A stretch of 64,000 nt of DNA from CAVPXC01 sp963709505 (lineage in GTDB: Bacteria; Chloroflexota; Anaerolineae; JAAEKA01). The notes beneath the pieces were generated by a model, which searched no databases, was not told the DNA's origin, and was given only the letters and a program-made list of their open reading frames with translations. The first letter of the stretch is position 1. Each line of letters begins with the position of its first letter. The stretch is taken from positions 114,022 through 178,021 of the forward strand of contig CAVPXC010000022.1 of assembly GCA_963709505.1 (NCBI GenBank), given 5' to 3'. The position numbers and the translations under genes are program-made. Shown piece by piece: positions 17,372-25,849 of this stretch.

Positions 17372-18318
17372 TCAGTTGGCCAGTTCCAGCCGCAGATCGG
17401 CGCTGGCCAGCTGGTTTTCCTCGCCGCCATGGCTCAGGTCGCCGAGCTCGCCCTTGCGCAGGGCCTCGGCGATACGCTCGTCGCCGTCCAGCAGGCGCAA
17501 TGCCACCCAGCGTGCGTTGGGCAGGCCAGGGTACGCCGCCTCGATGTTGCGCCACCAGTTGGCCGATGGCGTGCTTCAGCGCCGGCGACTCGCCGCGCAG
17601 CCGGTGCGGCTTGCACACCGTGACGCCCGTAGCCACCTCGCTGATGGCCTGCAGCAACTCGGGCATGCCCTTGTTGCGGCGAGCTTCGGTCGCCACGACC
17701 GGCACGCCCAGGTCACGCGCCAGCCTGCGCTCGTCGACCTGAAGCCCGTGCCGCCGCGCCTCGTCCATCAGGTTCAGGCAGACCACCACCCGATCGGTGA
17801 TCTCCAGCACCTGCAGCACCAGGTTCAGGTTGCGCTCCAGCCGGGTCGCATCGGCGACGACGATCGTCACGTCAGGCTGGCCAAAGAGGATAAAATCGCG
17901 GGCAACCTCTTCGTCCAGGCTGGTAGCCAACAACGAATAGGTGCCGGGCAGGTCCACCATCTTGTAGCGGTGGGGACCGTACTCGAAACCGCCCTCGGCG
18001 CGGGTTACGGTTTTGCCCGGCCAGTTGCCGGTGTGTTGGCGCAAACCGGTGAGCGCATTGAAGACGGTGCTCTTGCCCACGTTCGGGTTACCGGCCAGCG
18101 CCACGACGAAATCCGTGCCGGTCATGTCGATGCCCAGCTTGCGCAGGTTGGCTGCGTTGTGCACCGGGCAGGTGGTGCAGCCGGCCGTTGCTGCAGGCAT
18201 CGGAGCGATTGTGATCACGACGTTATCGTCGTCGTCCAACGGCAGAGCCGAGTGCGTCGAGGGCCGGGGGCTGCCATGCGCCGATGGCCTGGTCGCCATT
18301 CACAGGTTGTTTGGTCAT
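17372..18318 (-). CDS. feoB: FeoB GTPase domain as a separate protein, frameshift near the end
   Basis: The soluble G protein that gates FeoB. G1 is ALAGNPNVGKSTVFNAL, switch I NWPGKTVTRAEGGF, G3 VDLPGTYSLLA, G4 CLNLMDEA (NxxD), with a Cys motif CTTCPVHNAANLRKLG before the domain. After HAIG the frame shifts by one base (near 17555) into WWRNIEAAYPGLPNARWVAL and ends GGEENQLASADLRLELAN at 17372. Two starts are possible: ATG 18299, or ATG 18318, which overlaps the previous stop (ATGA) and has a GGAGGG site but needs another shift. It works with the membrane half encoded downstream. Confidence 0.88.
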
Positions 18319-19350
18319 CGAGCACCCTCCGGGAGCCGAGAAATGTTGATGAGTTGAGCCTGCTCCACGCGCAGAGCGATCAAAGCATCGCGGATGCGGT
18401 AGGCAGTGGGATCGCCGCTGGGGCTGATCAGCTCGGCAGTGACCACCGTGCCGGGCAATATGCCCAGGTCCATCATGCGGCGTCGTTCCGGCCCGCGGAC
18501 AGCGCGGCGACAAACCGACGACCTGGCCATGCTCGCCCAGCTTGAGAACGCTGAGCGGCTCGCCAGGCTGCGGTTCGGCCGCTACTTCCCTTTCCACAGG
18601 CCGCACCGAGATATTGGCGGCGACGATGGGCGCCAGGAGATGCTCGTCGCCATCAGCCCAAATGCGCACCCGGTGCGGTGACATCTCGATCAGCCTGATC
18701 TCCATGCCGGGATACAGCCCCTCGGCCACTAACTGGGCGAAGACGGCCTCCGGCTCGTCCTCGATGTGAACGATGCGGAAAGATTCGTCCACGGGCATGG
18801 CCATCAGCGACTGGCCGCCGTGCGCCACAAAGCTGCCACCCGAGTCGGGGATGGGATCGCCGTGCGGATCATGGGTGGGGTTACCCAGCTCGGCCGCCAG
18901 CGCCTCGACATCGGCCGGCAGAAGCCGATGCTCAAAGCGGTCGGCCTGTTGATGCCACTCCACCTCAGTGTAGCCGGTCTTGTCGGCCAGGTAGCGCTCC
19001 CATAACCGGTGCGCGCGGATAATGTGCAGCGCAGACTCGCGGCCCTGCGGTGTCAGGCGAAAATCGCCGTTCTTGACCGCCACCAGCCCTCCCGCTTCCA
19101 TCGTGTTGAGCACGGAGGAGGCCTCGTTAACGGTCACCTGGAGCGCGCCAGCCACACTCTCCACGGTGGGCCGGCGGCCAGCCATCTCGCAGTTGTGCAG
19201 ATGTTTCAGCGCGTCCTCGGTCACGATGCGTTCGTTCATCAGACTCGACTGGCGCCAGCGCGCCAGCAGGCCGCGCCGAGGCCAGACCAGCAGCATAACC
19301 CCTGCAGCGAGCAGGGCGAAAATCCCAAGGGCAATCCGGGGATCGGGCAT
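18315..19350 (-). CDS. DtxR-type regulator fused to a FeoA domain, with N-terminal membrane helix
   Basis: The protein begins with one hydrophobic segment (ALGIFALLAAGVMLLVW), then a winged helix (TVESVAGALQVTVNEASSVL, MEAGGLVAV), a DtxR dimer and metal region (IIRAHRLWERYLADKTGY, EHRLLPADVEALAAELGNP, DPHGDPIP) and an SH3-like FeoA segment. After VLKLGEHGQVVGLSP a one-base shift near 18500 leads into a second FeoA domain (PERRRMMDLGILPGTVV, AYRIRDALIAL). A membrane-tethered iron sensor with the FeoA adaptor built in is unusual. It lies 37 bp after the dtxR-like gene and its stop overlaps a possible feoB start. Confidence 0.8.
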
Positions 19351-19387
19351 GTTTCAACACTCCGTTCTCGATGACTTCCGGCCAGGC

Positions 19388-20080
19388 TTAGCCTTGCTCG
19401 CCGGAAGCCGTTGGTTCCTCATACGTGACAAACAGCAGTTGGGCCAGGTCGTGCGCCAGAATCTGGCGTTGGCCGTTGACCTCCAGCGTCAGAGGCCCGT
19501 CGAAAGGAGACCGCGCCAGCACGACCACGCAAGCGCCCGGATACAGGCCTAGGCTGCCCAAGTAACGCAGCCGCTCGCCGTCCTGCGTGTTTACCCGCCG
19601 TAGCTTTACCGCAGCGCCCGGCGGCAGGCTCGCCAGCGGCGTGTTGCTAACCTCGACACGGCTGCCATCTTTAGCCGGAATGGGGTCGCCATGCGGATCA
19701 ACGGTCGGGTAGCCCAGCTTGCGCGCCATAGCCTCCTCGACCTCCTCACTGATGGCGTGCTCCAGTCGATCCGCCTCTTCGTGAACCTGATCCCATGGCA
19801 GTTCCAAGATGTCATGGAGGAACAACTCGATCAGCCGATGATGGCGAATCGTCTCCAGCGCGGCTTGTTCGCCGGCCGGCGTCAGGCGCACGCCCTGGTA
19901 GCGGGTGTGCTCGACCAGCCCGGCGTCGGCCAGGCGCCGCACCATATTGGTTGCCGAGGCCGGCGCCACACCCAGCGTAGCAGCAAGGGCCGAGTTGCTG
20001 GCGTCTGCGCCTTGCAGTTGAAGATGGTAGATGCCCTTTAAGTAGTCTTGATGGGCTGGAGTCAAGAGCATATTTTTCAT
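19388..20080 (-). CDS. DtxR/MntR-family metal-dependent repressor
   Basis: The protein has a winged helix (SALAATLGVAPASATNMVRR, DAGLVEHTRYQGVRLTPAG) and the metal and dimer region RHHRLIELFLHDILELPWDQ, ADRLEHAISEEVE, YPTVDPHGDPIP. A C-terminal SH3-like FeoA domain follows (RVNTQDGERLRYLGSLGLYP). It should bind DNA when loaded with Fe(II) or Mn(II). It is first in the minus-strand operon with the FeoA fusion and FeoB, behind a promoter carrying a DtxR-like box, so it probably represses its own operon under iron sufficiency. Confidence 0.92.
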   Translation of the reverse strand: MKNMLLTPAHQDYLKGIYHLQLQGADASNSALAATLGVAPASATNMVRRLADAGLVEHTRYQGVRLTPAGEQAALETIRHHRLIELFLHDILELPWDQVHEEADRLEHAISEEVEEAMARKLGYPTVDPHGDPIPAKDGSRVEVSNTPLASLPPGAAVKLRRVNTQDGERLRYLGSLGLYPGACVVVLARSPFDGPLTLEVNGQRQILAHDLAQLLFVTYEEPTASGEQG

Positions 20081-20096
20081 AATTCAAACTAATAAA

Positions 20097-20140
20097 TTAG
20101 CCTTAGCTAACATTGTAGCTCGCATGATCGACCTTGTCAA
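20097..20140 (-). promoter_or_regulatory. iron-operon promoter with DtxR-type box
   Basis: On the minus strand TTGACA (20140-20135), 17 bp, TACAAT (20117-20112). TTAGCTAAGGCTAA (20110-20097), an inverted repeat TTAGC/GCTAA related to the DtxR/IdeR consensus, starts right after the -10 and covers the transcription start. Binding there would block initiation. Confidence 0.75.
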
Positions 20141-20329
20141 ATCTCATACTCAACATGCCTCCCCTGGACAGCGCCGCTTACGACCCGTATGGAATGCACC
20201 CACATTATCATTCCGCCGCTTCTACAGTATAATGAGCTTGGCCAGTTGATGTCGATCTGACTAGTACTGCACGGCACAAATCGGCAATAGTGAACAGTCA
20301 ACAGTAACCAGTCAACAGTGAACAGTAAC

Positions 20330-20461
20330 CTAGTACAGGTTGGCGCAAGTCCGCCCGGTGTTTGGAAGTCGAGGCTTCAGCCGGGTCTTGAGCGCAAACC
20401 CGGCTGAAGCCTCAACTCCGGTTAACCAAACGTAAGGCGGACTTGCGCCAACCTGTACTAG
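20330..20461. repeat. 132-bp nested palindromic element (MITE-like)
   Basis: Terminal inverted repeats of 26 bp (20330-20355, starting CTAGTACAGGTTGGCGCAAG, with 20436-20461) are perfect. Inside is a second perfect 15-bp inverted repeat, GAGGCTTCAGCCGGG (20371-20385) with 20399-20413. No coding capacity. Confidence 0.8.
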
Positions 20462-20495
20462 CTACCTGACAGTTTTTTTGTTTCGGTGTCAGGTG

Positions 20496-20600
20496 ACCGT
20501 GGGTCGAGTAGGGTCTGGCGGCGAGTCTCGGCTGATGTGAGCCTGTTTTGAACACTGAACACTTCGATACCACGCCGCCAGGACCTACTCGACCCACGGT
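20496..20600. repeat. 105-bp palindromic element, family shared with 36287-36514
   Basis: 28-bp inverted repeats (20496-20523, containing GGGTCGAGTAGGGTCTGGCG, with 20573-20600) with two mismatches. The loop, read on the minus strand, has GTATCGAA near one end and AGCCGAGACTC at the other, as does the first hairpin of the element at 36287. Confidence 0.8.
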
Positions 20601-20683
20601 ATCTGTTCACTGTTCACTGTTGACTGTTCACTGTTCACTGTTCACTGGCGTATCTTGCCACCTGCAACCTGCAACCCAACCAC

Positions 20684-22948
20684 ATGCCGACCGACACCCC
20701 TATCTCAAACCCAACAGACGCCGGCCCGCGACTTCTAGACGCGCTGGCGCGGCTGAACCAGATCGGCGCGACCATCAACCAACTTGGCTTGGCCGACCAG
20801 GCCGGCGTGACCGAAACGCTGAGTCTGATCGCCGCAAGCGCCATCGAGGTCGTCTCCGGTGGCAGCGCGGTGATCTACTCCTACGATCCAGCGCGCGATG
20901 CATTCGACGCCGAATCGCGCGTTGCGGCCGGCGCGCTCGGCGTTGCGTTTCCGGAAGGCGGGCCGCGCAGACATGGCCTGGGGCACCGCGCCATAGAAGA
21001 ACGCCGCCGAGTGCTGTCGTACGAAGAGCCGGACCTCACGTTACATCCGGTGCATGCGCAAGCCGGTGCACAGGCCGCCGCGTGCTTTCCACTTGTGGTC
21101 GCCAACAAGCCTCTGGGGATCCTCTACATCTACCTGTGCCACGCCCGTCGCTTCGAGCCGCTCGATCTACTGATGTTGGAGAATTTCGTCAATCAGGCGG
21201 CGATGGCCATCTTCCAGACCCACCAGTTGACGCGCGTCCAGCGCGATCTGGCCCGTACCGCTGACGAGTTGGCCCGCCTGCGCCGCGCCGATCTGCTGAT
21301 CTCCTCCCGCCTCAGGCTTGAAGATACCCTCGAGGCCATCCTACAGATGGCCCTTGAGGTGACCGGGGCCCACTACGGCATTTTCCGCTTGGCGGACGCC
21401 GGCGGCCATAGGCTGGTGACGGCCGCCGTCGCCGGCGACCTGAACCGGCCGGCGGTCGAAGCGTTGCCGATCAACGCCACCAGCATCATGGGTTGGGTAG
21501 CCAAGGCTCGGCAGCCCCTATGCATCGCCGATCTCCAGGCTAACCCCTGGGCGCGCATCTACTACCCACTGGACCACCAGGTCCAGATGCGTTCCGAGCT
21601 GGCCGTGCCTCTCGTCGGCGCCAGCGGCCGCCTTGAAGGCGTGCTCAACCTGGAGAGCCCAGCCGTCGGCGCGTTCAGCGAGCAGGACAGCCATCTGTTG
21701 CAAGCTCTGGCCACCCAGGCCGTCATCGCCATCCAGGACCAGAGACTGCTGGATGCCTTGCAGGAGATCGCCGAGCGGCTCTTGACGCAGCCGGCGCAGC
21801 AGGTCTTCGACCGCCTGGTGCTCATGGCCTGCGAGCTCCTTAACGTCCCGACCAGTAGCCTGTGGGTGATCGAGGAAGACCAGCTCGTGCTGCGAGCGTC
21901 CAACAACGGTGATCGGAGAGGCCAACGGGTCGCTCTACACGACAGCTTGACAGGCCAGGCTATTCTCGACCGCAAAGCCGTAGTTGCGGATGACCTTCGC
22001 CAGGAGCAACGATTCGCACAGCGCGAGCTTGCACAAGCGCAAGGCTGGTCAGGCGCGCTGATCATGCCGCTGCTGGCCGGCGACGCTGGACAGCCATTGG
22101 GCGCGCTCAGTGTCTATGCTGCGGCCAACGACCCGAGACGCTTTGCCGACGCGGACTGGGACAAGAAGGTGCTGGCCGTCCTCGCGCACCATGCCGCGCT
22201 GGCGGTGCAGGAGGTTTCACGACGCGAGGCGCTGCGCGCCTCCGAAGAGCAGCGCGCTGTGGCCGAGACCTTCGCCGCGATCGGCGACATCGCTGCAAAC
22301 CTGCTGCACCGGGTTAACAACAAAATCGGCACGATCCCGGTGCGTGTCGAAGGCATTCAGGACAAATGTCTGCCTGCGTTGGAAGCCGATCCGTACCTGG
22401 CGCACAACCTGGCGGAGATCGAGCGCAGCGCCAATGAAGCGATGACGATCATGCGCGACAGCCTGTATCACCTGCGGCCGATCCGCGTCATCCCGGTCGA
22501 TGTAGCCGAATGCGTGGCGGAGGCGATCGCCACGTCAGACCTGCCAGGCAGCGTCCGGGTGCGTCAAGAGGGAATCGACTCCTTGCCGCGAGTTGCGGCA
22601 GGGCCGCGGCGCCTGGCCCTGGTTTTCGCCAACCTGCTGGAAAACGCCGCGACGGCCATGGAAGGCCACGGCGTGATCAGTGTGATTGGCACATGCAGTG
22701 GTCATTGGGTCGAGGTGGCGATCAGCGACACCGGCCCGGGCATCCCGCCCGAGCTTCATGAGCGGATTTTTGACTTCGATTTCTCCAGCCGCAAGGCTCA
22801 CGCAGGCAAGCTCGGCTTTGGCCTCTGGTGGGTCAAAACCCTGATGGCGCGCTTCGGCGGCGCCGTGACCGTGCACAGCGATGGACAGCATGGCACGACT
22901 TTCGTTCTACGACTGCCGGCTGAGACGGACAGCCCACTCGTACGATGA
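20684..22948 (+). CDS. GAF-domain sensor histidine kinase (754 aa)
   Basis: The protein has three GAF-like sensor domains: about residues 25-185 (FPLVVANKPLGILYIYLC), 205-360 (MRSELAVPLVGASGRLEGVL) and 370-530 (GALIMPLLAGDAGQPLGALS). A kinase core follows: an H box (IAANLLHRVNNKIGTIPVRV, His in LLHRVNN), N box (LLENAATAMEGHG), G1 (ISDTGPGIPPE) and G2 (KLGFGLWWVK). No membrane segment is seen, so it is cytoplasmic. It overlaps the response regulator gene by 4 bp (ATGA), so the two form a two-component pair. The input signal is unknown. Confidence 0.92.
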   Translation: MPTDTPISNPTDAGPRLLDALARLNQIGATINQLGLADQAGVTETLSLIAASAIEVVSGGSAVIYSYDPARDAFDAESRVAAGALGVAFPEGGPRRHGLGHRAIEERRRVLSYEEPDLTLHPVHAQAGAQAAACFPLVVANKPLGILYIYLCHARRFEPLDLLMLENFVNQAAMAIFQTHQLTRVQRDLARTADELARLRRADLLISSRLRLEDTLEAILQMALEVTGAHYGIFRLADAGGHRLVTAAVAGDLNRPAVEALPINATSIMGWVAKARQPLCIADLQANPWARIYYPLDHQVQMRSELAVPLVGASGRLEGVLNLESPAVGAFSEQDSHLLQALATQAVIAIQDQRLLDALQEIAERLLTQPAQQVFDRLVLMACELLNVPTSSLWVIEEDQLVLRASNNGDRRGQRVALHDSLTGQAILDRKAVVADDLRQEQRFAQRELAQAQGWSGALIMPLLAGDAGQPLGALSVYAAANDPRRFADADWDKKVLAVLAHHAALAVQEVSRREALRASEEQRAVAETFAAIGDIAANLLHRVNNKIGTIPVRVEGIQDKCLPALEADPYLAHNLAEIERSANEAMTIMRDSLYHLRPIRVIPVDVAECVAEAIATSDLPGSVRVRQEGIDSLPRVAAGPRRLALVFANLLENAATAMEGHGVISVIGTCSGHWVEVAISDTGPGIPPELHERIFDFDFSSRKAHAGKLGFGLWWVKTLMARFGGAVTVHSDGQHGTTFVLRLPAETDSPLVR

Positions 22949-24069
22949 GCACACCCATGGAAACCCAGGGCCCGCGCGCGATTGTGGTCGAAGACGATCC
23001 CTCCTGGCAGCAAATTCTAGCTGAGATTCTGACCGACGAAGGTTTGACGGTGGACCTCGCCGACAACATCGAGGCCGCCGTCGCCTGTCTGCGCGCCACG
23101 CCGCACCGGTTGGCGATCGTCGACCTGTCGCTTGGCAAAGAAGACCACCGCAACCAGGACGGCCTGTTCTTTCTGGAGTCAGTGCGCCGGCACGATCCCG
23201 GCTGCCTGGCACTGCTGTTGACCGGCTATGCCACGGTGGAGCTGGCTGTGCGCGTGCTAACGGAGTTCGGGGCGTTTACCTGTTTGCGCAAGGAGACCTT
23301 CCGCCGCGCTGAGTTTCGCACCGTCGTGCGTCAAGCGTTGGCCGGCGCGCCGCAGCATACAGCTATCGAGACAGGCACATGGCCGCCTACCGCAGCAGAT
23401 ATCGACTTGCCACTGACCGTGACTGACAGGCAATTGCCGAAGGCCTACCCACCATCTGCGACAGGCCAATTGCCTGTCGCATTGGTCGTCGAAGACGATG
23501 GAGGCTGGCGCAGCATCCTCGGCGAGCTCTTGAGTGAAGCAGGTTTCCTGGTGCATGCGTGCCGCAGCTATGGCGAGGCGTTGGGTTATTTGCGCCGAGA
23601 AAGCTTTGAGTTGGCGATCGTCGACCTATCGCTTGCCAACTCGCTCAACCCCGACGACAACTCAGACGGACTGCGTTTGCTGCAAAACCTTCAGAAAGCC
23701 GCTGTGCCTGCAATCGTCGTCAGCGGCTCAGCGCTACCTGAGCTGGTCGAACAGGCCTACGAAACGCATGGCATGGTGGCCTTCCTCGAAAAGCGCGCGT
23801 TCGACCGTCAGGCCTTTCACCAGGCCATCGTGGTGGCGCTGCGGAAAGGCGATCCTGGCGCCGGCGAGCTGAGCGATCTCACCTCTCGCGAGCTGGAGGT
23901 GCTCGAGCTGTTGGTGACAGGCCTAACCAACAAGGAAATCGCCGAAGCACTGGTGATCTCTGACAACACCGTCAAGCGCCATCTCAAGGCGATTTTCGTC
24001 AAGCTCGGCGTAAATACCCGGTCCGCAGCAGTGGCCAAGGCGATTGGTGCTGGGCTGGCGCTGCGATAG
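22945..24069 (+). CDS. response regulator with two receiver domains and a LuxR-type HTH
   Basis: REC1 (about residues 10-130) has IVVEDDPSW, the phospho-acceptor Asp in LAIVDLSLG and Lys in CLRKETF. REC2 (about 180-295) has LVVEDDGGW, LAIVDLSLAN, and a K in FLEKRAF. The C-terminal HTH reads LTSRELEVLELLVTGLTNKE to DNTVKRHLKAIFVKLGV. The linker between receivers (TDRQLPKAYPPSATGQLPVA) is encoded by two copies of a GACAGGCAATTGCC repeat, so a repeat has supplied part of the protein. It is coupled to the kinase upstream; its targets are unknown. Confidence 0.93.
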   Translation: MSTPMETQGPRAIVVEDDPSWQQILAEILTDEGLTVDLADNIEAAVACLRATPHRLAIVDLSLGKEDHRNQDGLFFLESVRRHDPGCLALLLTGYATVELAVRVLTEFGAFTCLRKETFRRAEFRTVVRQALAGAPQHTAIETGTWPPTAADIDLPLTVTDRQLPKAYPPSATGQLPVALVVEDDGGWRSILGELLSEAGFLVHACRSYGEALGYLRRESFELAIVDLSLANSLNPDDNSDGLRLLQNLQKAAVPAIVVSGSALPELVEQAYETHGMVAFLEKRAFDRQAFHQAIVVALRKGDPGAGELSDLTSRELEVLELLVTGLTNKEIAEALVISDNTVKRHLKAIFVKLGVNTRSAAVAKAIGAGLALR

Positions 24070-24170
24070 GAGGCAGGTGGCAGGTGGCAGGTGGCAGGTC
24101 GGAGGCAGCGGAAAAGCTGCCACCTGCAACCTGCCACCTGCCACCTGCAACTTGCAACTTGCCTCCTGCC
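24069..24170. repeat. heptad inverted repeat hairpin (AGGTGGC units)
   Basis: Left arm 24069-24110: AGGTGGC units with period 7. Right arm 24116-24170: the inverted units CCACCTG and CAACTTG. Loop of about 5 bp. It begins at the stop codon of the response regulator. Confidence 0.8.
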
Positions 24171-24175
24171 CCCGC

Positions 24176-24204
24176 TTGTCAAACCCGCAGAACCGTGATA
24201 TACT
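24176..24204 (+). promoter_or_regulatory. promoter of the ABC ATPase transcript
   Basis: TTGTCA (24176-24181), 17 bp, TATACT (24199-24204). It gives a leader of about 370 nt before the ATPase start codon. Confidence 0.6.
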
Positions 24205-24210
24205 TTCTCA

Positions 24211-24580
24211 AGCATTGGGACCGGCATGCTGCCGGTCCTTGTTGGCCAGGCAATTGCCTGTCCCCGCTTCTACTCCTGGAAGGAGGTGATGCTACACCGG
24301 GCCTGGTGACCAGTCGAGCTCCTGGCGGGAGCGCTCGTTGGCGTCGCTTCCTTATCCCCTCGCCTTCCAGCCCTGACTTCAATTGGCCCCTGTGGGCCTC
24401 CACAACTGCATATCCCGCTCTACCGTCCGACCTGACGCACGCCGTAAAGCAACGGTTTTGGCGCTTATGCCCGGTCTGTTGGTCTTGACACGACCGGTGG
24501 CCTGATTCGACCCACAGACCGACCGAAAAGTTCTGTCTTTCCGGTCGTGCCAACTTCCTCTTCTAGGAGTACACTTCGTA
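24211..24580 (+). promoter_or_regulatory. long structured 5' leader of the ugpC-like gene
   Basis: The leader contains a GGACCGG-catgctg-CCGGTCC hairpin (24219-24239), a copy of CAGGCAATTGCCTG, and a very short ORF (ATG 24290, MLHRAW then stop) right behind GGAAGGAGG. Near its 3' end is a long-range stem (CACGACCGG 24489-24497 with 24541-24549) enclosing ACAGA/TCTGT. It could be a regulatory leader for sugar or phosphodiester uptake; no known riboswitch class is recognised. Confidence 0.4.
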
Positions 24581-25681
24581 ATGGCATCCGTAACTTACAG
24601 CCACATCTACAAACGCTGGGGCGACACAGTCGCCGTCAACGACTTCAATCTCGACGTTGCCGACAAAGAATTCATGGTCTTTGTCGGCCCCTCCGGCTGC
24701 GGCAAGTCCACAAGCTTGCGCCTGCTGGCCGGCCTGGAGGAAATCAGCGACGGCGAGATCCGGATCGGCGACCGCGTCGTCAACGACGTTCCCCCCAAGG
24801 ACCGCGACATCGCCATGGTGTTCCAGAGCTACGCGCTCTATCCGCACATGTCGGTCTACGACAACATGGCCTTCGGCCTGAAGCTGCGCAAGACGCCCAA
24901 GGACGAGATCGATCGCCGCGTCAAGGAAGCCGCCGAGATCCTGGGCATCACCCAGTTCCTCGACCGCAAGCCCAAGGCCCTCTCCGGCGGCCAACGACAA
25001 CGTGTCGCCGTGGGCCGCGCGATCGTACGCAATCCCAAAGTCTTCCTCTTTGACGAGCCGCTGTCGAACCTCGACGCCAAACTGCGCGTACAGACCCGTG
25101 CGGAGATCAGCAAGCTGTGGCAGCGTCTGGGCACGACCTTCATCTACGTGACACACGACCAAGTGGAGGCCATGACCATGGCCACCCGCATCGCCGTGAT
25201 GAAGGACGGCATTCTGCAGCAAGTTGATACCCCGCAGTACCTGTACGACCATCCGAACAATATCTTCGTTGCCGGCTTCATGGGCAGCCCGTCGATGAAC
25301 TTCTTCGACGCCACCCTGGTCGAGGCCGATGGCAAGATGTTCGTGGACGGCGGCACCTTCCGTTTGGAGGTCCCTGACAAGTACCTGGAACTGACGCGCA
25401 AGTACAAGGGCAACCAGGTCGTCTTCGGCTCACGCCCAGAGGACACCCAGGTCCGCGAGTACGCGCCGCCCGGCATCGCCCCGGCCTACATGCAGGCCCA
25501 GGTAGACGTGACCGAGACGATGGGCAACGAAATCTTCGCTTACCTGCTGACCGGCAAGAAGAGCTTCGTCGCTCGTCTCGACCCGCGTTCCAAGACGCAC
25601 ATAGGCGAAACCATCGACCTGACCGTCAATATGGACAACATGCACCTCTTCGACCCGAAGACTGAGCAACGCATGGTCTAG
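24581..25681 (+). CDS. ugpC: ABC transporter ATPase of the UgpC/MsmK family
   Basis: The ATPase that energises carbohydrate-type (CUT1) importers. It has Walker A VGPSGCGKSTSLRLLAG, Q loop MVFQSYALYPHMSV, signature LSGGQRQRVAVGRAIVRNP, Walker B VFLFDEPLSNLDA and H loop YVTHDQVEAMTMA. A C-terminal OB/TOBE regulatory domain follows (about residues 240-366, VVFGSRPEDTQV). No permease or binding protein lies next to it, so it probably serves several importers, as MsmK does elsewhere. GGAG lies 15 nt before ATG 24581. Intact, 366 aa as usual. Confidence 0.94.
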   Translation: MASVTYSHIYKRWGDTVAVNDFNLDVADKEFMVFVGPSGCGKSTSLRLLAGLEEISDGEIRIGDRVVNDVPPKDRDIAMVFQSYALYPHMSVYDNMAFGLKLRKTPKDEIDRRVKEAAEILGITQFLDRKPKALSGGQRQRVAVGRAIVRNPKVFLFDEPLSNLDAKLRVQTRAEISKLWQRLGTTFIYVTHDQVEAMTMATRIAVMKDGILQQVDTPQYLYDHPNNIFVAGFMGSPSMNFFDATLVEADGKMFVDGGTFRLEVPDKYLELTRKYKGNQVVFGSRPEDTQVREYAPPGIAPAYMQAQVDVTETMGNEIFAYLLTGKKSFVARLDPRSKTHIGETIDLTVNMDNMHLFDPKTEQRMV

Positions 25682-25694
25682 TCAGCCGCAGGGG

Positions 25695-25840
25695 AGAAGT
25701 GGAGAGTGGAGGGTGGAGAGTAGAGGGTGAAAAAACCCTCCCTCTCCACTTTTCACTCTCCGCTTCTTTCCCTCCACTCTCCACCCTCCACCCTCCACCC
25801 TCCACCCTCCACCCTCCACTCCCACTCCACTCCCCACTCT
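25695..25840. repeat. heptad inverted repeat hairpin (GTGGAGA/GTGGAGG units)
   Basis: Left arm 25695-25730 and right arm 25736-25840, the latter with at least six CCACCCT/CCACTCT units of 7 bp. It fills the gap between the ATPase and the epimerase gene and ends 10 bp before the epimerase start codon. Confidence 0.85.
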
Positions 25841-25849
25841 CTGCTACGC

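Larger units (their letters stand above)
20289..20647. repeat. heptad-repeat arms enclosing two palindromic elements
   Basis: Left arm 20289-20330 is built of 7-bp units (TGAACAG, TCAACAG, TAACCAG). Right arm 20603-20647 is the inverted form (CTGTTCA six times, one CTGTTGA). Between them lie two separate palindromes (20330-20461 and 20496-20600). This fills the gap before the histidine kinase gene. Confidence 0.8.

Noticed and set aside
24281..24300. GGAAGGAGGTGATG as 16S rRNA-related sequence
   Set aside because: It is just a strong ribosome binding site before a six-codon ORF; no other rRNA sequence is present.
25727..25849. N-terminal extension of the epimerase
   Set aside because: It only translates the heptad repeat (Ser/Pro/Thr/His runs); the Rossmann motif starts right after ATG 25850.
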